Assembly: GCF_033344935.1 (NCBI RefSeq)
Contig: NZ_JAWPMM010000001.1
Location: 1,784,001 to 1,848,000, forward strand
Direction of reading: 5' to 3'
Length of the DNA stretch: 64,000 bases
Source: Reichenbachiella sp.
GTDB lineage: Bacteria > Bacteroidota > Bacteroidia > Cytophagales > Cyclobacteriaceae
The translations under genes were made by a program, and so were the position numbers. The notes beneath the pieces are model-generated. The model saw nothing but the letters and a program-made list of their open reading frames with translations, was not told the DNA's origin and ran no database searches. Positions 35,030 through 43,243 of the stretch are shown here, piece by piece. Every line of letters starts with the position of its first letter. The first letter of the stretch is position 1.

Positions 35030-35785
35030 TTAGCGATCCAACCACTCTTTGAACTGTGCTACTTTCTCACGAGAGACGATCAAATCGTCTGCATTGAAGT
35101 GGTGTAGTTCTAGTTTCAGTCGGCTGTTGGAGTAGGTGATGATGTCTTTGATGCCGTCGATGTGGATGAGGTATTTTCGGTTAATGCGAAAAAAGGACTT
35201 GGGATCTATGGCTTCTTGAATCTGATCTAAGGTAAAATCAATGATAAACCGCTTATTGTCCTTTGAGAGGAGATAGGTAGCTTTGTTTTCGCTTAGAAAG
35301 ATTTCTACGTCTTCAGTGAGTACTGACTTCAGGTGTTCGCCTACTTTGATTACAAATCTCTCTTTGTAGGATTTGGTTTGCTGCTGCATCAGCTTCATTA
35401 AGGTAGATACATCTACGTTTTGAGCTGGCTGCTTTTGCTTTTGGAACTTGTCCAACGCTCGCTGTAGGTCGGCTTCAACCATCGGTTTGAGCAAATAGTC
35501 GATACTGTTAACCTTAAAGGCTTCGATGGCGTATTGGTCGTAGGCAGTTGTGAAGATAATCGGGCACCTTACTTCTACTTGTTCGAAAACTTCAAAGCTT
35601 AATCCATCAGCCAGTTGAATATCGAAAAAAGCTAAGTCAGGAGTAGCATGAGATTCGAACCACTCCACTACTGATTTTACAGAATCTAAATGCTCGACAA
35701 CCTCTATGGACGCGTCCAATTGTTCCAGTAACTGGATTAATCGATCTGCGGCAATGCCTTCGTCTTCTACGATGAGTACTTTCAT
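35030..35785 (-). CDS. LytTR-family response regulator
   Basis: 251 aa. Receiver domain (about 1-120): acidic pocket VEDEG, phospho-acceptor Asp in DLAFFDIQLADGLSFEVF (about 55), TTAYDQYAIEAF, and the conserved Lys in DYLLKPM. C-terminal LytTR DNA-binding domain (about 150-251) with FFRINRKYLIHIDGIKDI. Together with the upstream kinase (4-bp ATGA overlap) it forms a LytS/LytT-type two-component system; the gene order suggests it may control the TonB-receptor group upstream, but the hairpin at 36881-36908 separates the two units. Confidence 0.93.
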   Translation of the reverse strand: MKVLIVEDEGIAADRLIQLLEQLDASIEVVEHLDSVKSVVEWFESHATPDLAFFDIQLADGLSFEVFEQVEVRCPIIFTTAYDQYAIEAFKVNSIDYLLKPMVEADLQRALDKFQKQKQPAQNVDVSTLMKLMQQQTKSYKERFVIKVGEHLKSVLTEDVEIFLSENKATYLLSKDNKRFIIDFTLDQIQEAIDPKSFFRINRKYLIHIDGIKDIITYSNSRLKLELHHFNADDLIVSREKVAQFKEWLDR

Positions 35786-36852
35786 GACAAGGAAAGAATG
35801 GGGATTACTACTTCAAAAGTATTAGTGGACTCACGGACTTCTACTTTTTTATCCGAGAGCATCTCGTATCGAGAAATGATATTGCTCAAGCCTAAACCGC
35901 TGGAGTCTTGTTTGGCTGATGTAATCGGATTGATGTTATTGGTCACCACGACTTCTCCGTTTTTTCTTTCAACGGAAATCTTTAGCTGGTTCTTTTTTGA
36001 AATCTCATTGTGCTTGATACAATTCTCAATAAGCATTTGAAGTGTGACCGGTGGGATGGTTTCACTCGATTTAAAATCATCCATATTGACATATGTAACC
36101 TCAAAATTATCTCCGAATCGAATCGTGTTCAAGTAGACAAATGATTTCAAAAAATCCACTTCGGTTTGTAGTGGCACGACTTCGTCATTCTGATGATCCA
36201 GCACGTAGCGATAGACCTGAGATAGTTTTTGTATGAATTCTACCGCTTTGCTCTGATCTGCATAAACTAAGGATGTTAATGCATTTAAACTATTGAACAA
36301 GAAGTGTGGATTGACCTGAGTTTTGAGTGTTTCAAATTTTGATTTGAGGTTTTCATTCTTCAGTCGTTCTACATCGATGGCCGCTTGGCGCCATTCGAGT
36401 AAAAAGCCTTGTCCATGCTGAAATAGCGCTATAAAAACAGTAATTCCAATAGGAAGAGACAGCATAGCCATCACACCCTGTGATTCTATTACCTTATAGA
36501 ACGAGTAGTCCAATACCCATTCGATGTAGGCATATAATATAAAAAGGGAGGCGATAACAGTATAGATCAATAAAGCCGAAACACCTATAATCACCCGACG
36601 AACGGGAGATTCAAGCCAGGTCCACCTCTTATCCAGCCAATCAACGATAATTCCATTTCCGTTGGCTAATACACTCCAGAATGTACTAGAAACAAGAAGA
36701 CTCTGAAGAAATGTTTGGCCGTGCATTTCGTCACTTGCTAGATGCTCAATGATGGCAAAGGTCATTCCTCCAATACCTGGAATAATAATCCATTGCTTAA
36801 TGATTCCCCAAGGACTTTTTTTTGTGCTAACGCAAACTTCTGGACTGCTCAT
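35782..36852 (-). CDS. LytS-type sensor histidine kinase (His_kinase family)
   Basis: 356 aa. About four membrane helices in the first 160 residues (WIIIPGIGGMTFAIIEHL, VIIGVSALLIYTVIASLFIL, MLSLPIGITVFIALFQ), then a short coiled coil and the kinase core with KTQVNPHFLFNSLNALTSLV (phospho-accepting His, about 200), VTLQMLIENCIKHNE (N box) and SGLGLSNIISRYE (G box). No large sensor domain, so the signal is probably sensed in the membrane. Its TGA overlaps the ATG of the response regulator, so they are translated together. Confidence 0.92.
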   Translation of the reverse strand: MSSPEVCVSTKKSPWGIIKQWIIIPGIGGMTFAIIEHLASDEMHGQTFLQSLLVSSTFWSVLANGNGIIVDWLDKRWTWLESPVRRVIIGVSALLIYTVIASLFILYAYIEWVLDYSFYKVIESQGVMAMLSLPIGITVFIALFQHGQGFLLEWRQAAIDVERLKNENLKSKFETLKTQVNPHFLFNSLNALTSLVYADQSKAVEFIQKLSQVYRYVLDHQNDEVVPLQTEVDFLKSFVYLNTIRFGDNFEVTYVNMDDFKSSETIPPVTLQMLIENCIKHNEISKKNQLKISVERKNGEVVVTNNINPITSAKQDSSGLGLSNIISRYEMLSDKKVEVRESTNTFEVVIPILSLS

Positions 36853-36875
36853 GTTTTCGGTTTGTATGCTGCAAA

Positions 36876-36908
36876 ATAAAGGGATCGTTTGTAATCACAA
36901 ACGATCCC
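36876..36908 (-). terminator. Strong hairpin terminator
   Basis: Perfect 12-bp stem GGGATCGTTTGT (36881-36892) with ACAAACGATCCC (36897-36908), 4-base loop; on the minus strand TTTATTTTGC follows. It ends the TPR-type gene 6 bp upstream and separates that unit from the lytS-like gene. Confidence 0.8.
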
Positions 36909-36914
36909 TATGTG

Positions 36915-37583
36915 CTATTCCTGACTTTCTGCTTTGGTAAGCGCAGATTCGCATTGTTGCTTGTACTGGTTGGCACTATATAGTCCCCAACTTGGCGCAA
37001 TGGTTGACTCAGGCTTTTCAGACTCAAATAGGGCTAATGATTTGTCTACCAACGCACAGGCATCTCCTACACCAGTACCAAAAAACTGAGCGGTTCCAAA
37101 TAGCATTTGCCCCATAAATAGGTTCGCACGAGGGTTATTAGGATCTAGTTTTAGTGCCTTGCTAAAATCGGCCATGATTTTTGGTGACAAAGTCTGCCCT
37201 CTTGTTCCTGGATCTACGCCAATCTTGATCATATTGATAAATCCTTGTAAAGCAATGATTTCTGAATTGTTTTCCGATAGGGTAGCGGCCTTGCCCAGTG
37301 CTACTAACGCTTGGTCCAGCACTTGGTCTTTGGCTTGCAAATCATCAATTTTAAATGCTTTGAAAACGTAGGATAAGGACGAATAATAATAGGGTTCCCA
37401 TTGGTCTGATTCGGCCTGACCGATTCGATCAAATTTGTTGGCGGTAGCATCAAGTGCATCGGTGTTTTCTGCCTGAAAAATTGCAGGAATACTAGACTCC
37501 ATGGTTTTCAGATACTTTTTGTCCTGTGCATTGGCCAAAGTAGCGGCTATGATAAAAGCGAGGAGGATATATGGAGATTTCAT
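36915..37583 (-). CDS. Exported TPR-like protein of unknown function
   Basis: 222 aa with signal peptide MKSPYILLAFIIAATLANAQ. The mature part is helical with TPR-like spacing (YYYSSLSYVFKAFKIDDLQA, ALVALGKAATLSENNSEIIA, FSKALKLDPNNPRANLFMGQ). Two Cys near the C-terminus (GDACALVDKS, QQCESAL) could form a disulfide. It follows the DUF2141 gene by 68 bp in the same direction and is closed by the terminator at 36881-36908, so it is the last gene of the TonB-receptor/DUF2141/TPR group, where it may assist envelope assembly or uptake. That role is inference. Confidence 0.8.
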   Translation of the reverse strand: MKSPYILLAFIIAATLANAQDKKYLKTMESSIPAIFQAENTDALDATANKFDRIGQAESDQWEPYYYSSLSYVFKAFKIDDLQAKDQVLDQALVALGKAATLSENNSEIIALQGFINMIKIGVDPGTRGQTLSPKIMADFSKALKLDPNNPRANLFMGQMLFGTAQFFGTGVGDACALVDKSLALFESEKPESTIAPSWGLYSANQYKQQCESALTKAESQE

Positions 37584-37616
37584 AGTTTTGATTTTTAAAA
37601 TGTGATATCAATTGGT

Positions 37617-37650
37617 ATATGACATACTTCGAGTACCTCAGCATGACATG
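37617..37650. repeat. Short intergenic palindrome, ACTTCGAGTACCTCAGCATGACA type (partial)
   Basis: ATGACATACTTCGAGTACC followed by TCAGCATGACATG between two genes of one group. It resembles part of the element at 51179-51250 (CTTCGAGGACCTCAGCCTGACAG there, read as two adjoining parts). Confidence 0.4.
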
Positions 37651-37651
37651 T

Positions 37652-38074
37652 TTATTTGATGTTGATTTCGATTTGTTTGTTGGCATTTAGTTCAAATTGA
37701 CTTTCGTCAAAATAGGCAGGGCCGAATATGCCGCGAGCGTCATTGGAGAAACCATAAGCTTCAATCGGAATTCCGAAGGCACCTGCGTCCAATTCACCGT
37801 TTTCATTGGCATCATGAATGACGGCAACACCATACGTGCCTTGAGGTAAATCTTTGAAAATGACTGATACAGCCGACGTATTGTCTATGGTTACTTTTTG
37901 TTTTTGACCCTCTTTTAGCCAGTTGCCTTCTGAGTCGAAGAGTGTGACTTCCAGCACACCATCTGTACTTTTCATGTTTTTGATGACTACGGTCAATTCG
38001 TTTTGACCATCTGCTGCGAGTATGGAAAGTGTGGCTGCCACAATTCCCAATACAGTTAAAATTGACTTTTTCAT
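37652..38074 (-). CDS. DUF2141 exported protein
   Basis: 140 aa with signal peptide MKKSILTVLGIVAATLSILA. Immunoglobulin-like beta fold with the DUF2141 pattern: LTVVIKNMKSTDGVLEVTLF, FKDLPQGTYGVAVIHDANEN followed by GELDAGAFGIPIEAYGFSND. The DANENGELD loop resembles a calcium site. Function unknown. In Bacteroidota these proteins often sit beside TonB-dependent receptors, as here (64 bp after the receptor gene). Confidence 0.9.
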   Translation of the reverse strand: MKKSILTVLGIVAATLSILAADGQNELTVVIKNMKSTDGVLEVTLFDSEGNWLKEGQKQKVTIDNTSAVSVIFKDLPQGTYGVAVIHDANENGELDAGAFGIPIEAYGFSNDARGIFGPAYFDESQFELNANKQIEINIK

Positions 38075-38137
38075 GAGTATTTGATTTATTGTTAAAATGT
38101 TCTTTAATACTTTTTTAAAATGCTCCGGCCATGCCGG

Positions 38138-40291
38138 TTAAAGGTTTTCAAGGTTGTTTTTGTTCTTGTCTTTAGTCAGGGTAATGAAAACCCCGAGGAA
38201 GTAAAATCTTTTGGCCGGCTGTCCTATAGCTCTGGATTCATAGATTCCATTAGCATTAGGGTTGTCTGCATAATCATAGCCGAAAACATTATCTCGACCT
38301 AAGAGATTAGTTGCAGAGGCATAAATGATGAAGTTGGGTTTAAACAAGTAGGCAAAATTGAAGCTCAGGTCCGAGAAATGTTTGGTCTTACTTCCGTTGA
38401 AATCATCTATGTTAGGATCATTGTAAGGTCGACCGTTGTTGTAAGTGAATGATGCACCTACTTGCGTTCTCAGGTCTGGGAGCCAGTGTTTGTAGACTAG
38501 TGCGAAATTGTGCCCAGCTGCAAAAGTTGGTTGAGCCTGGTAAGGGAAGTCTCTAAAATCTCTTTCGGTATCGATATAAGAATAAGACACCCAATAGTCT
38601 ACATTTTTGAACGTTTTGCTGTCCCTCCAGAACAGGTCAATACCTCTGGCGTAGCCACCACCGTTGTTGTTGAACAAGGTAGGATTGAAGGGATCATTGC
38701 CATCGAATTTTACCAGGTCGTCATAGTTTTTATAATAAATTTCTGATCGGAATGTTCGACCATTGTTGATGGTCTGATAGCTGAGCATGTAGTGGTCTGC
38801 ACGCTCGAAACTCATTTGTTGTGAGCGAAGCAAGAGGTCTCTAGTTGGCATCTGGTGGAACTTTCCATAGGCCCATGACAATTGAGCATTTTCTCCAGTT
38901 TTCAACGCCATAGAAAGCCTTGGGGAAAGAGCACTTTCATTGAAAATCGAATAGTGTGAGTAGCGCAATCCTGCTCTAACAGTCAGACTATTCGTTAGGT
39001 AGTAATCTGCTTCTGCGAATCCTGCTGAGAGATGATTGGTGTAGTCTGGAGCGAAGATGCCGCCATTTTCAATCACTGTTTTTTCTTCGTGTTTGGTGCT
39101 CATAATTTCGCCTCCCACTTTGACAGATAGACTGTTGATGTCTGAGGTGAAATAGCCTTTGGTGTGCACACTGTTTTGGGTGTCTTTTACATGGGCTTCG
39201 TTAAAGATTACATCGGTATATGTTCTTCCGTACGAAGTACCCAAATAGGCCGTGCTGTTCTCACCAATCGCTCTTTTGTAACTGGTGTTTAAGTAAAAAT
39301 TATTATTGCCCATGTCCGTATGGTCGTATCCAGCTTGGTTCAGGCTTTCTTGGTTAATCACGAAAGCACTGTGATCGTAATTGGCATAAACCTTCAGCAT
39401 ATCATTTTTACTTAGCTTCTGGCGAAGCATAAAGGTGCCGCTTTGCGAAGTGTAGCCGTCTTCCCAGTCATAAGCCTGATCCACCAGATTCATGTAAGGA
39501 TCTAGATTGGTGTAATTCACCTGGCCAAAGGCCGAACCATTTTCCCACTTTTGGGTGTGTGAAGCATCTACACCGACCGTCATAAAGGACAGGTCTGTTC
39601 TGGTTTCGTCTGCGATGTCATTGGAGTTGAGCGAAAGCACAGAAGACAGCGCTTGCCCATATTCAGCCGAATAGCCTCCGGTACTAAAGAATGTTCCTTT
39701 GAATAGAAAGGGAGAAAATCGACTTCTTGAAGGTACGTTATTCGGTGTAGGCGTGTAAAAGCTATGTACAAGAATACCGTCTATAAAAGCTTGAGTTTCC
39801 GCTGCGGTACCGCCTCTTACAAATAGCCTTCCTGATTCACCATTAGTAGATGTACCAGGGAGCTTACTCAAAGCACCAGGGATGTCTGCCAAAGCACCAG
39901 CGGTCATGGCGATGTCCAGCGGCTTGAGTACTACGGCTTTTTTCTCGTCGCTGGCTTCGAAGCTACCTGCAGTAATAGTTACACCAGATAGTCGGTTGAC
40001 TTCTTCTTTCAGCTCAATGTTGAGGGTAATGGTATTTGCAAGGTTTATGGCCTCTTCATGCTTTTTGTATCCAATGAAACTGGCTACTAAAATTTGTTCC
40101 CCTGATTCGTAAGTGTCAAAGGAATAGTTGCCATTCATATCTGTAGTGGCTCCATCGTAAGTGTCTTTGATGAAGACATTGACACCTGGGAGACCTTCAC
40201 CTGTAGGGTCTGTGATTCGTCCTTTGATCGTAGTGGCTTCGGTGAGTAGCGAAGCGCCTATTAAGAGTAGTGTTAAAATTGATTTGGTCAT
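38138..40291 (-). CDS. TonB-dependent receptor with carboxypeptidase-like N-terminal domain
   Basis: 717 aa from the ATG at 40291 (MTKSILTLLLIGASLLTEA, signal peptide). N-terminal beta-sandwich with the CarboxypepD_reg pattern IKGRITDPTGEGLPGVNVFI and DMNGNYSFDTYESGEQIL, then a plug domain (about 110-230, KLPGTSTNGESGRLFVRGGT) and a 22-strand barrel. It is outer-membrane and TonB/ExbBD-driven. There is no SusD partner gene, so it is not a typical SusCD glycan system; the substrate may be a metal complex or peptide. First gene of the group with DUF2141 and TPR proteins. Confidence 0.9.
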   Translation of the reverse strand: MTKSILTLLLIGASLLTEATTIKGRITDPTGEGLPGVNVFIKDTYDGATTDMNGNYSFDTYESGEQILVASFIGYKKHEEAINLANTITLNIELKEEVNRLSGVTITAGSFEASDEKKAVVLKPLDIAMTAGALADIPGALSKLPGTSTNGESGRLFVRGGTAAETQAFIDGILVHSFYTPTPNNVPSRSRFSPFLFKGTFFSTGGYSAEYGQALSSVLSLNSNDIADETRTDLSFMTVGVDASHTQKWENGSAFGQVNYTNLDPYMNLVDQAYDWEDGYTSQSGTFMLRQKLSKNDMLKVYANYDHSAFVINQESLNQAGYDHTDMGNNNFYLNTSYKRAIGENSTAYLGTSYGRTYTDVIFNEAHVKDTQNSVHTKGYFTSDINSLSVKVGGEIMSTKHEEKTVIENGGIFAPDYTNHLSAGFAEADYYLTNSLTVRAGLRYSHYSIFNESALSPRLSMALKTGENAQLSWAYGKFHQMPTRDLLLRSQQMSFERADHYMLSYQTINNGRTFRSEIYYKNYDDLVKFDGNDPFNPTLFNNNGGGYARGIDLFWRDSKTFKNVDYWVSYSYIDTERDFRDFPYQAQPTFAAGHNFALVYKHWLPDLRTQVGASFTYNNGRPYNDPNIDDFNGSKTKHFSDLSFNFAYLFKPNFIIYASATNLLGRDNVFGYDYADNPNANGIYESRAIGQPAKRFYFLGVFITLTKDKNKNNLENL

Positions 40292-40556
40292 CTGAGTTTT
40301 AATTTTTTGATGGTTCAAAACTCAGGATTGCAATAAGAAAATCGAACTGCAAATAGGTAAACCGGGGGATAAGGTAGATGAATTGTGGAATTGGGTGGAT
40401 GAATCGGAGAGGAGTTTGCAGAAAAGTAGGAGCATCCGGTTTTACCGTCCTTAATTACTTCCGCTCAAAATTGCATTCCGTGCTAGTTAGTGCATATGAA
40501 ATAAGTGGGATTTGAATTAGATTCCATTATACTTGAGTTTTAACAAAACCTAATCT

Positions 40557-41789
40557 ATGAATACAAAAGCCATTTCGGTTCTCTGTGTCTTGTGCATTTT
40601 CTTCAATTTGCAAGCACAGCAAATCAACAAAAGAGTTGAACACTTAGATAGTGCATTTATAAGCCAATTTGTTTATTCTTTTCAAATCATTAATTCTGAA
40701 ATATCAGGTAGGGGAGCGGATATTCTAATTCAACAAATTGAAAACTCTCAATTTCTAGTACTTGGCGAATATCACTATTCAAGTCAAATTTCAAAATTGA
40801 CAAAATCATTGGTACCACACCTCAAGGACAAAGGATACTCTGTTGTTGCTTTTGAAGTAGGACCAAATTCAGCAAATAAATTGGTTGAATTATCAACCCC
40901 TTTCGAACAGACAAAGGCTTCTTTGTATCAGTTCAATACGAAATACTTTCACCCTTTACAAGGTGATACACCTATCCCATTTTTTGATGGAGTTGAAGAT
41001 GCTCAATTCTTAAGTGCTTTTTCAGAAGCTGATTTTGAAATTTGGGGCTGTGACCAAGAATACTATAATGCTATTCTCTTTCTGGGGGATGAATTAGTTT
41101 CTTTAATGAAAAATAGTTCTGATTATAATAAAATCAGGCAAAATTGGGAAGAAGCGAGAATTTCAGTTGTTCACCTTTTAGATAAAGATATGAAAAAGGA
41201 GATTGAAGTTTTTGACGAAATTAAAAAGAACAAGAAATTCAATGAGTTCATAAGTTATTTTTCCAAAGAAGACACTTTAGCTCAAAAAATAATACAAGAC
41301 CTATACACTAGTTGGGATATTTATACCGTCAGAAGAGGCTCTCACAAAAGGAGAATAGCCTACATGAGAAATTTGTTTTTGAGTCAATACAAAGAAAGGG
41401 AGCATAGATTACCAGGGTCTAAATATTTTTTAAAGTTTGGGGCACTTCATGCTGCAAAAAATATGCGTTCGCTAGGGCAATATGATATTGGGGCATTGAC
41501 TAATGAATTGGCGACATTGAACGGAACAGTTAGTACTAATTTGTATGTGATGAATAGACACTACGATGAAGTAGATCACATCAAAGAATTTGATACTTTT
41601 TTGAGATTTGGTGATTTGGAAGAGTGGAGGTTAATTGACTTGAAAGCTTTGAATAAAAAACTATTAATGGGAGAGCTTGACATATTGGAAGAGGAAAATT
41701 ATCAATCAATAAAGTCCGTATTGAGCGGATATGATATTTTATTAATTTCTCCATTAGATAGGCGGCAGAAAGTGAATTATACAAAATAG
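40557..41789 (+). CDS. Exported EreA/ChaN-like protein (erythromycin-esterase-like fold)
   Basis: 410 aa with signal peptide (ISVLCVLCIFFNLQAQ). The segment FLVLGEYHYSSQISKLTKSL then VVAFEVGPNSANKL (about 75-115) has the L-G-E-x-H and F-E-x-G pattern of the EreA/ChaN-like superfamily, whose members include erythromycin esterases, haem-binding ChaN and TIKI-type proteases. Further His residues (FGALHAAKNM near 310) could serve the same site. Activity and substrate are unknown; an antibiotic role would be a guess. The sequence is AT-richer than its neighbours, and its stop lies 8 bp before the IS element. Confidence 0.65.
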   Translation: MNTKAISVLCVLCIFFNLQAQQINKRVEHLDSAFISQFVYSFQIINSEISGRGADILIQQIENSQFLVLGEYHYSSQISKLTKSLVPHLKDKGYSVVAFEVGPNSANKLVELSTPFEQTKASLYQFNTKYFHPLQGDTPIPFFDGVEDAQFLSAFSEADFEIWGCDQEYYNAILFLGDELVSLMKNSSDYNKIRQNWEEARISVVHLLDKDMKKEIEVFDEIKKNKKFNEFISYFSKEDTLAQKIIQDLYTSWDIYTVRRGSHKRRIAYMRNLFLSQYKEREHRLPGSKYFLKFGALHAAKNMRSLGQYDIGALTNELATLNGTVSTNLYVMNRHYDEVDHIKEFDTFLRFGDLEEWRLIDLKALNKKLLMGELDILEEENYQSIKSVLSGYDILLISPLDRRQKVNYTK

Positions 41790-41797
41790 ACTGGTAG

Positions 41798-43180
41798 AGT
41801 AAAGAGGTTACTTGAAGTCAATCCTGTCCAAGACGGATTTTCAGAAAAAGTGGCAAACCCACCGAAGTGGGTTAGATTTATTTAGCGATAAATAAAATCA
41901 ATTGCCGATATGAATATGACACTTTTTGCTCAAATAGTTGGGCTACTTCCACGAGAAGATTTCGATAAATTAGTTGGACAGCATAATTCCAATAAGCATA
42001 GCAAAGGTCTGGATAGCTGGCATCAGCTAATTGCAATGGTATTTTGTCAATTTACCAAGTGTGAAGGGCTTCGTGATATTTGCAATGGACTAATGTCGGC
42101 ACAAGGAAATTTAAATCACCTGGGCATCAGTCACCTAGTAAAACGATCTACTTTGAGCTATCAAAATACACATCGTAGTTGGGAGCTATTCAGAGATTTT
42201 TATCTCAAATGTAAGGAAAGGCTGTTTGAACAGGGTAATCGTAAAGACCGCAGGAAGTTAAGCAGGATAAAGGCGAAGATATTTATGTTAGATGCCAGTT
42301 TGATAGGTGTCTGCCTTAAAGTATTTGACTGGGCACATTACAGACAATGTAAGGGTGCGATGAAATTGCACATGCTCTTGGATTACGACAACTGCCTGCC
42401 TCAATATATGTATTTCACTGATGGAAGAAAGCATGAAGCTCCTGCTGCCAGGCAATTTAGCATGCCCAAAGGCAGTGTAGTAGTGGCAGACAGGGGTTTT
42501 CTTGACTTTAAACTCCTGCAACACTGGCATGAGCAGGGACTGAATTTTGTAGTCCGCTGTAGAGACGATGTGTCTTTGGAAACAATTGCTAGTTGTAGCA
42601 AAACAAAAATGCCAATTATGAAAGACGCCAAGATAAATTTGAGCCCAAATTCAAGAAAAGTGTATCAAAGGCCACTGCGCCTTGTAGAGATCTGGGATGA
42701 GGTGAATCAGAAAATTATCAGACTCTTAACCAATCAAAAGACTTGGACAGCACAAACCATCTCTGAGCTTTATAAACAGAGATGGTCAATAGAAATATTC
42801 TTTCGAGATATCAAAACTCATCTGAAAGTCAAAACCTTTATTGGCACAAGCCCAAATGCAGTGTTGATCCAGCTATGGACCGCAATGCTGGCCATGCTGA
42901 TCCTGAAATACCTTAAAATCAAGGCAAAATATAACTGGTCACTAGCTAATCTGATCAGCTTTATCAGAATCGCAATCCTATCTAAAATAGACTTGTTCAA
43001 ATGGCTCAATCAGCCCTTCATACCAGAAGGGTTTACTAATCGAGACACTAGTCATCAGCTATCGTTCAATTTTATAAGGGAGATACCTCAAGAAAGTGGC
43101 TGAAAATTGCAGGCTACAGCTTGTATCACAACATATTTAAAACAACTTGGACAAGATTGACTTCAAGTAACCTCTTTACT
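41798..43180 (+). mobile_element. Intact IS4-family insertion sequence
   Basis: 1383 bp. Terminal inverted repeats 41798-41832 and 43146-43180 are 35 bp with one mismatch, beginning AGTAAAGAGGTTACTTGAAG. One full-length transposase gene lies between. No target-site duplication is apparent: CTGGTAG precedes and AAAAAAAGTC follows. The right end abuts the T-tract of the narK terminator. Confidence 0.93.
41910..43103 (+). CDS. IS4-family transposase with DUF4372 N-terminal domain
   Basis: 397 aa DDE transposase, intact. N-terminal DUF4372-like domain (LFAQIVGLLPREDFDKLV, SWHQLIAMVFCQFTKCEGLR). Catalytic residues: Asp in KIFMLDASLIG (about 130), Asp in SVVVADRGFLDF (about 195), and the IS4 Y-R-E-K signature in LYKQRWSIEIFFRDIKTHLK (about 290-310), giving the third acidic residue. 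The ORF is complete, and the inverted repeats match, so the element may be active. Belongs to the IS at 41798-43180. Confidence 0.95.
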   Translation: MNMTLFAQIVGLLPREDFDKLVGQHNSNKHSKGLDSWHQLIAMVFCQFTKCEGLRDICNGLMSAQGNLNHLGISHLVKRSTLSYQNTHRSWELFRDFYLKCKERLFEQGNRKDRRKLSRIKAKIFMLDASLIGVCLKVFDWAHYRQCKGAMKLHMLLDYDNCLPQYMYFTDGRKHEAPAARQFSMPKGSVVVADRGFLDFKLLQHWHEQGLNFVVRCRDDVSLETIASCSKTKMPIMKDAKINLSPNSRKVYQRPLRLVEIWDEVNQKIIRLLTNQKTWTAQTISELYKQRWSIEIFFRDIKTHLKVKTFIGTSPNAVLIQLWTAMLAMLILKYLKIKAKYNWSLANLISFIRIAILSKIDLFKWLNQPFIPEGFTNRDTSHQLSFNFIREIPQESG

Positions 43181-43220
43181 AAAAAAAGTCCCATTCCGAA
43201 AAAATATCAGAACAGGACTT
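43181..43220 (-). terminator. Terminator of the nitrate-transporter gene
   Basis: On the minus strand, AAGTCC (43220-43215) pairs with GGACTT (43191-43186), the stem extends by GTTC/GAAT, and a run of seven T (43187-43181) follows. The IS right end begins immediately after this tract. Confidence 0.65.
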
Positions 43221-43243
43221 TACAACATTAAACCCAAAAAGTC

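Noticed and set aside
40351-40446. Imperfect inverted repeat GGTAAACCGG / CCGGTTTTACC before the EreA/ChaN-like gene
   Set aside because: Arms short and mismatched, with no second copy or adjoining hairpin; not enough to call a third cassette-like module.
41781-43195. Target-site duplication of the IS4 element
   Set aside because: Flanking bases on the two sides were compared and do not match.
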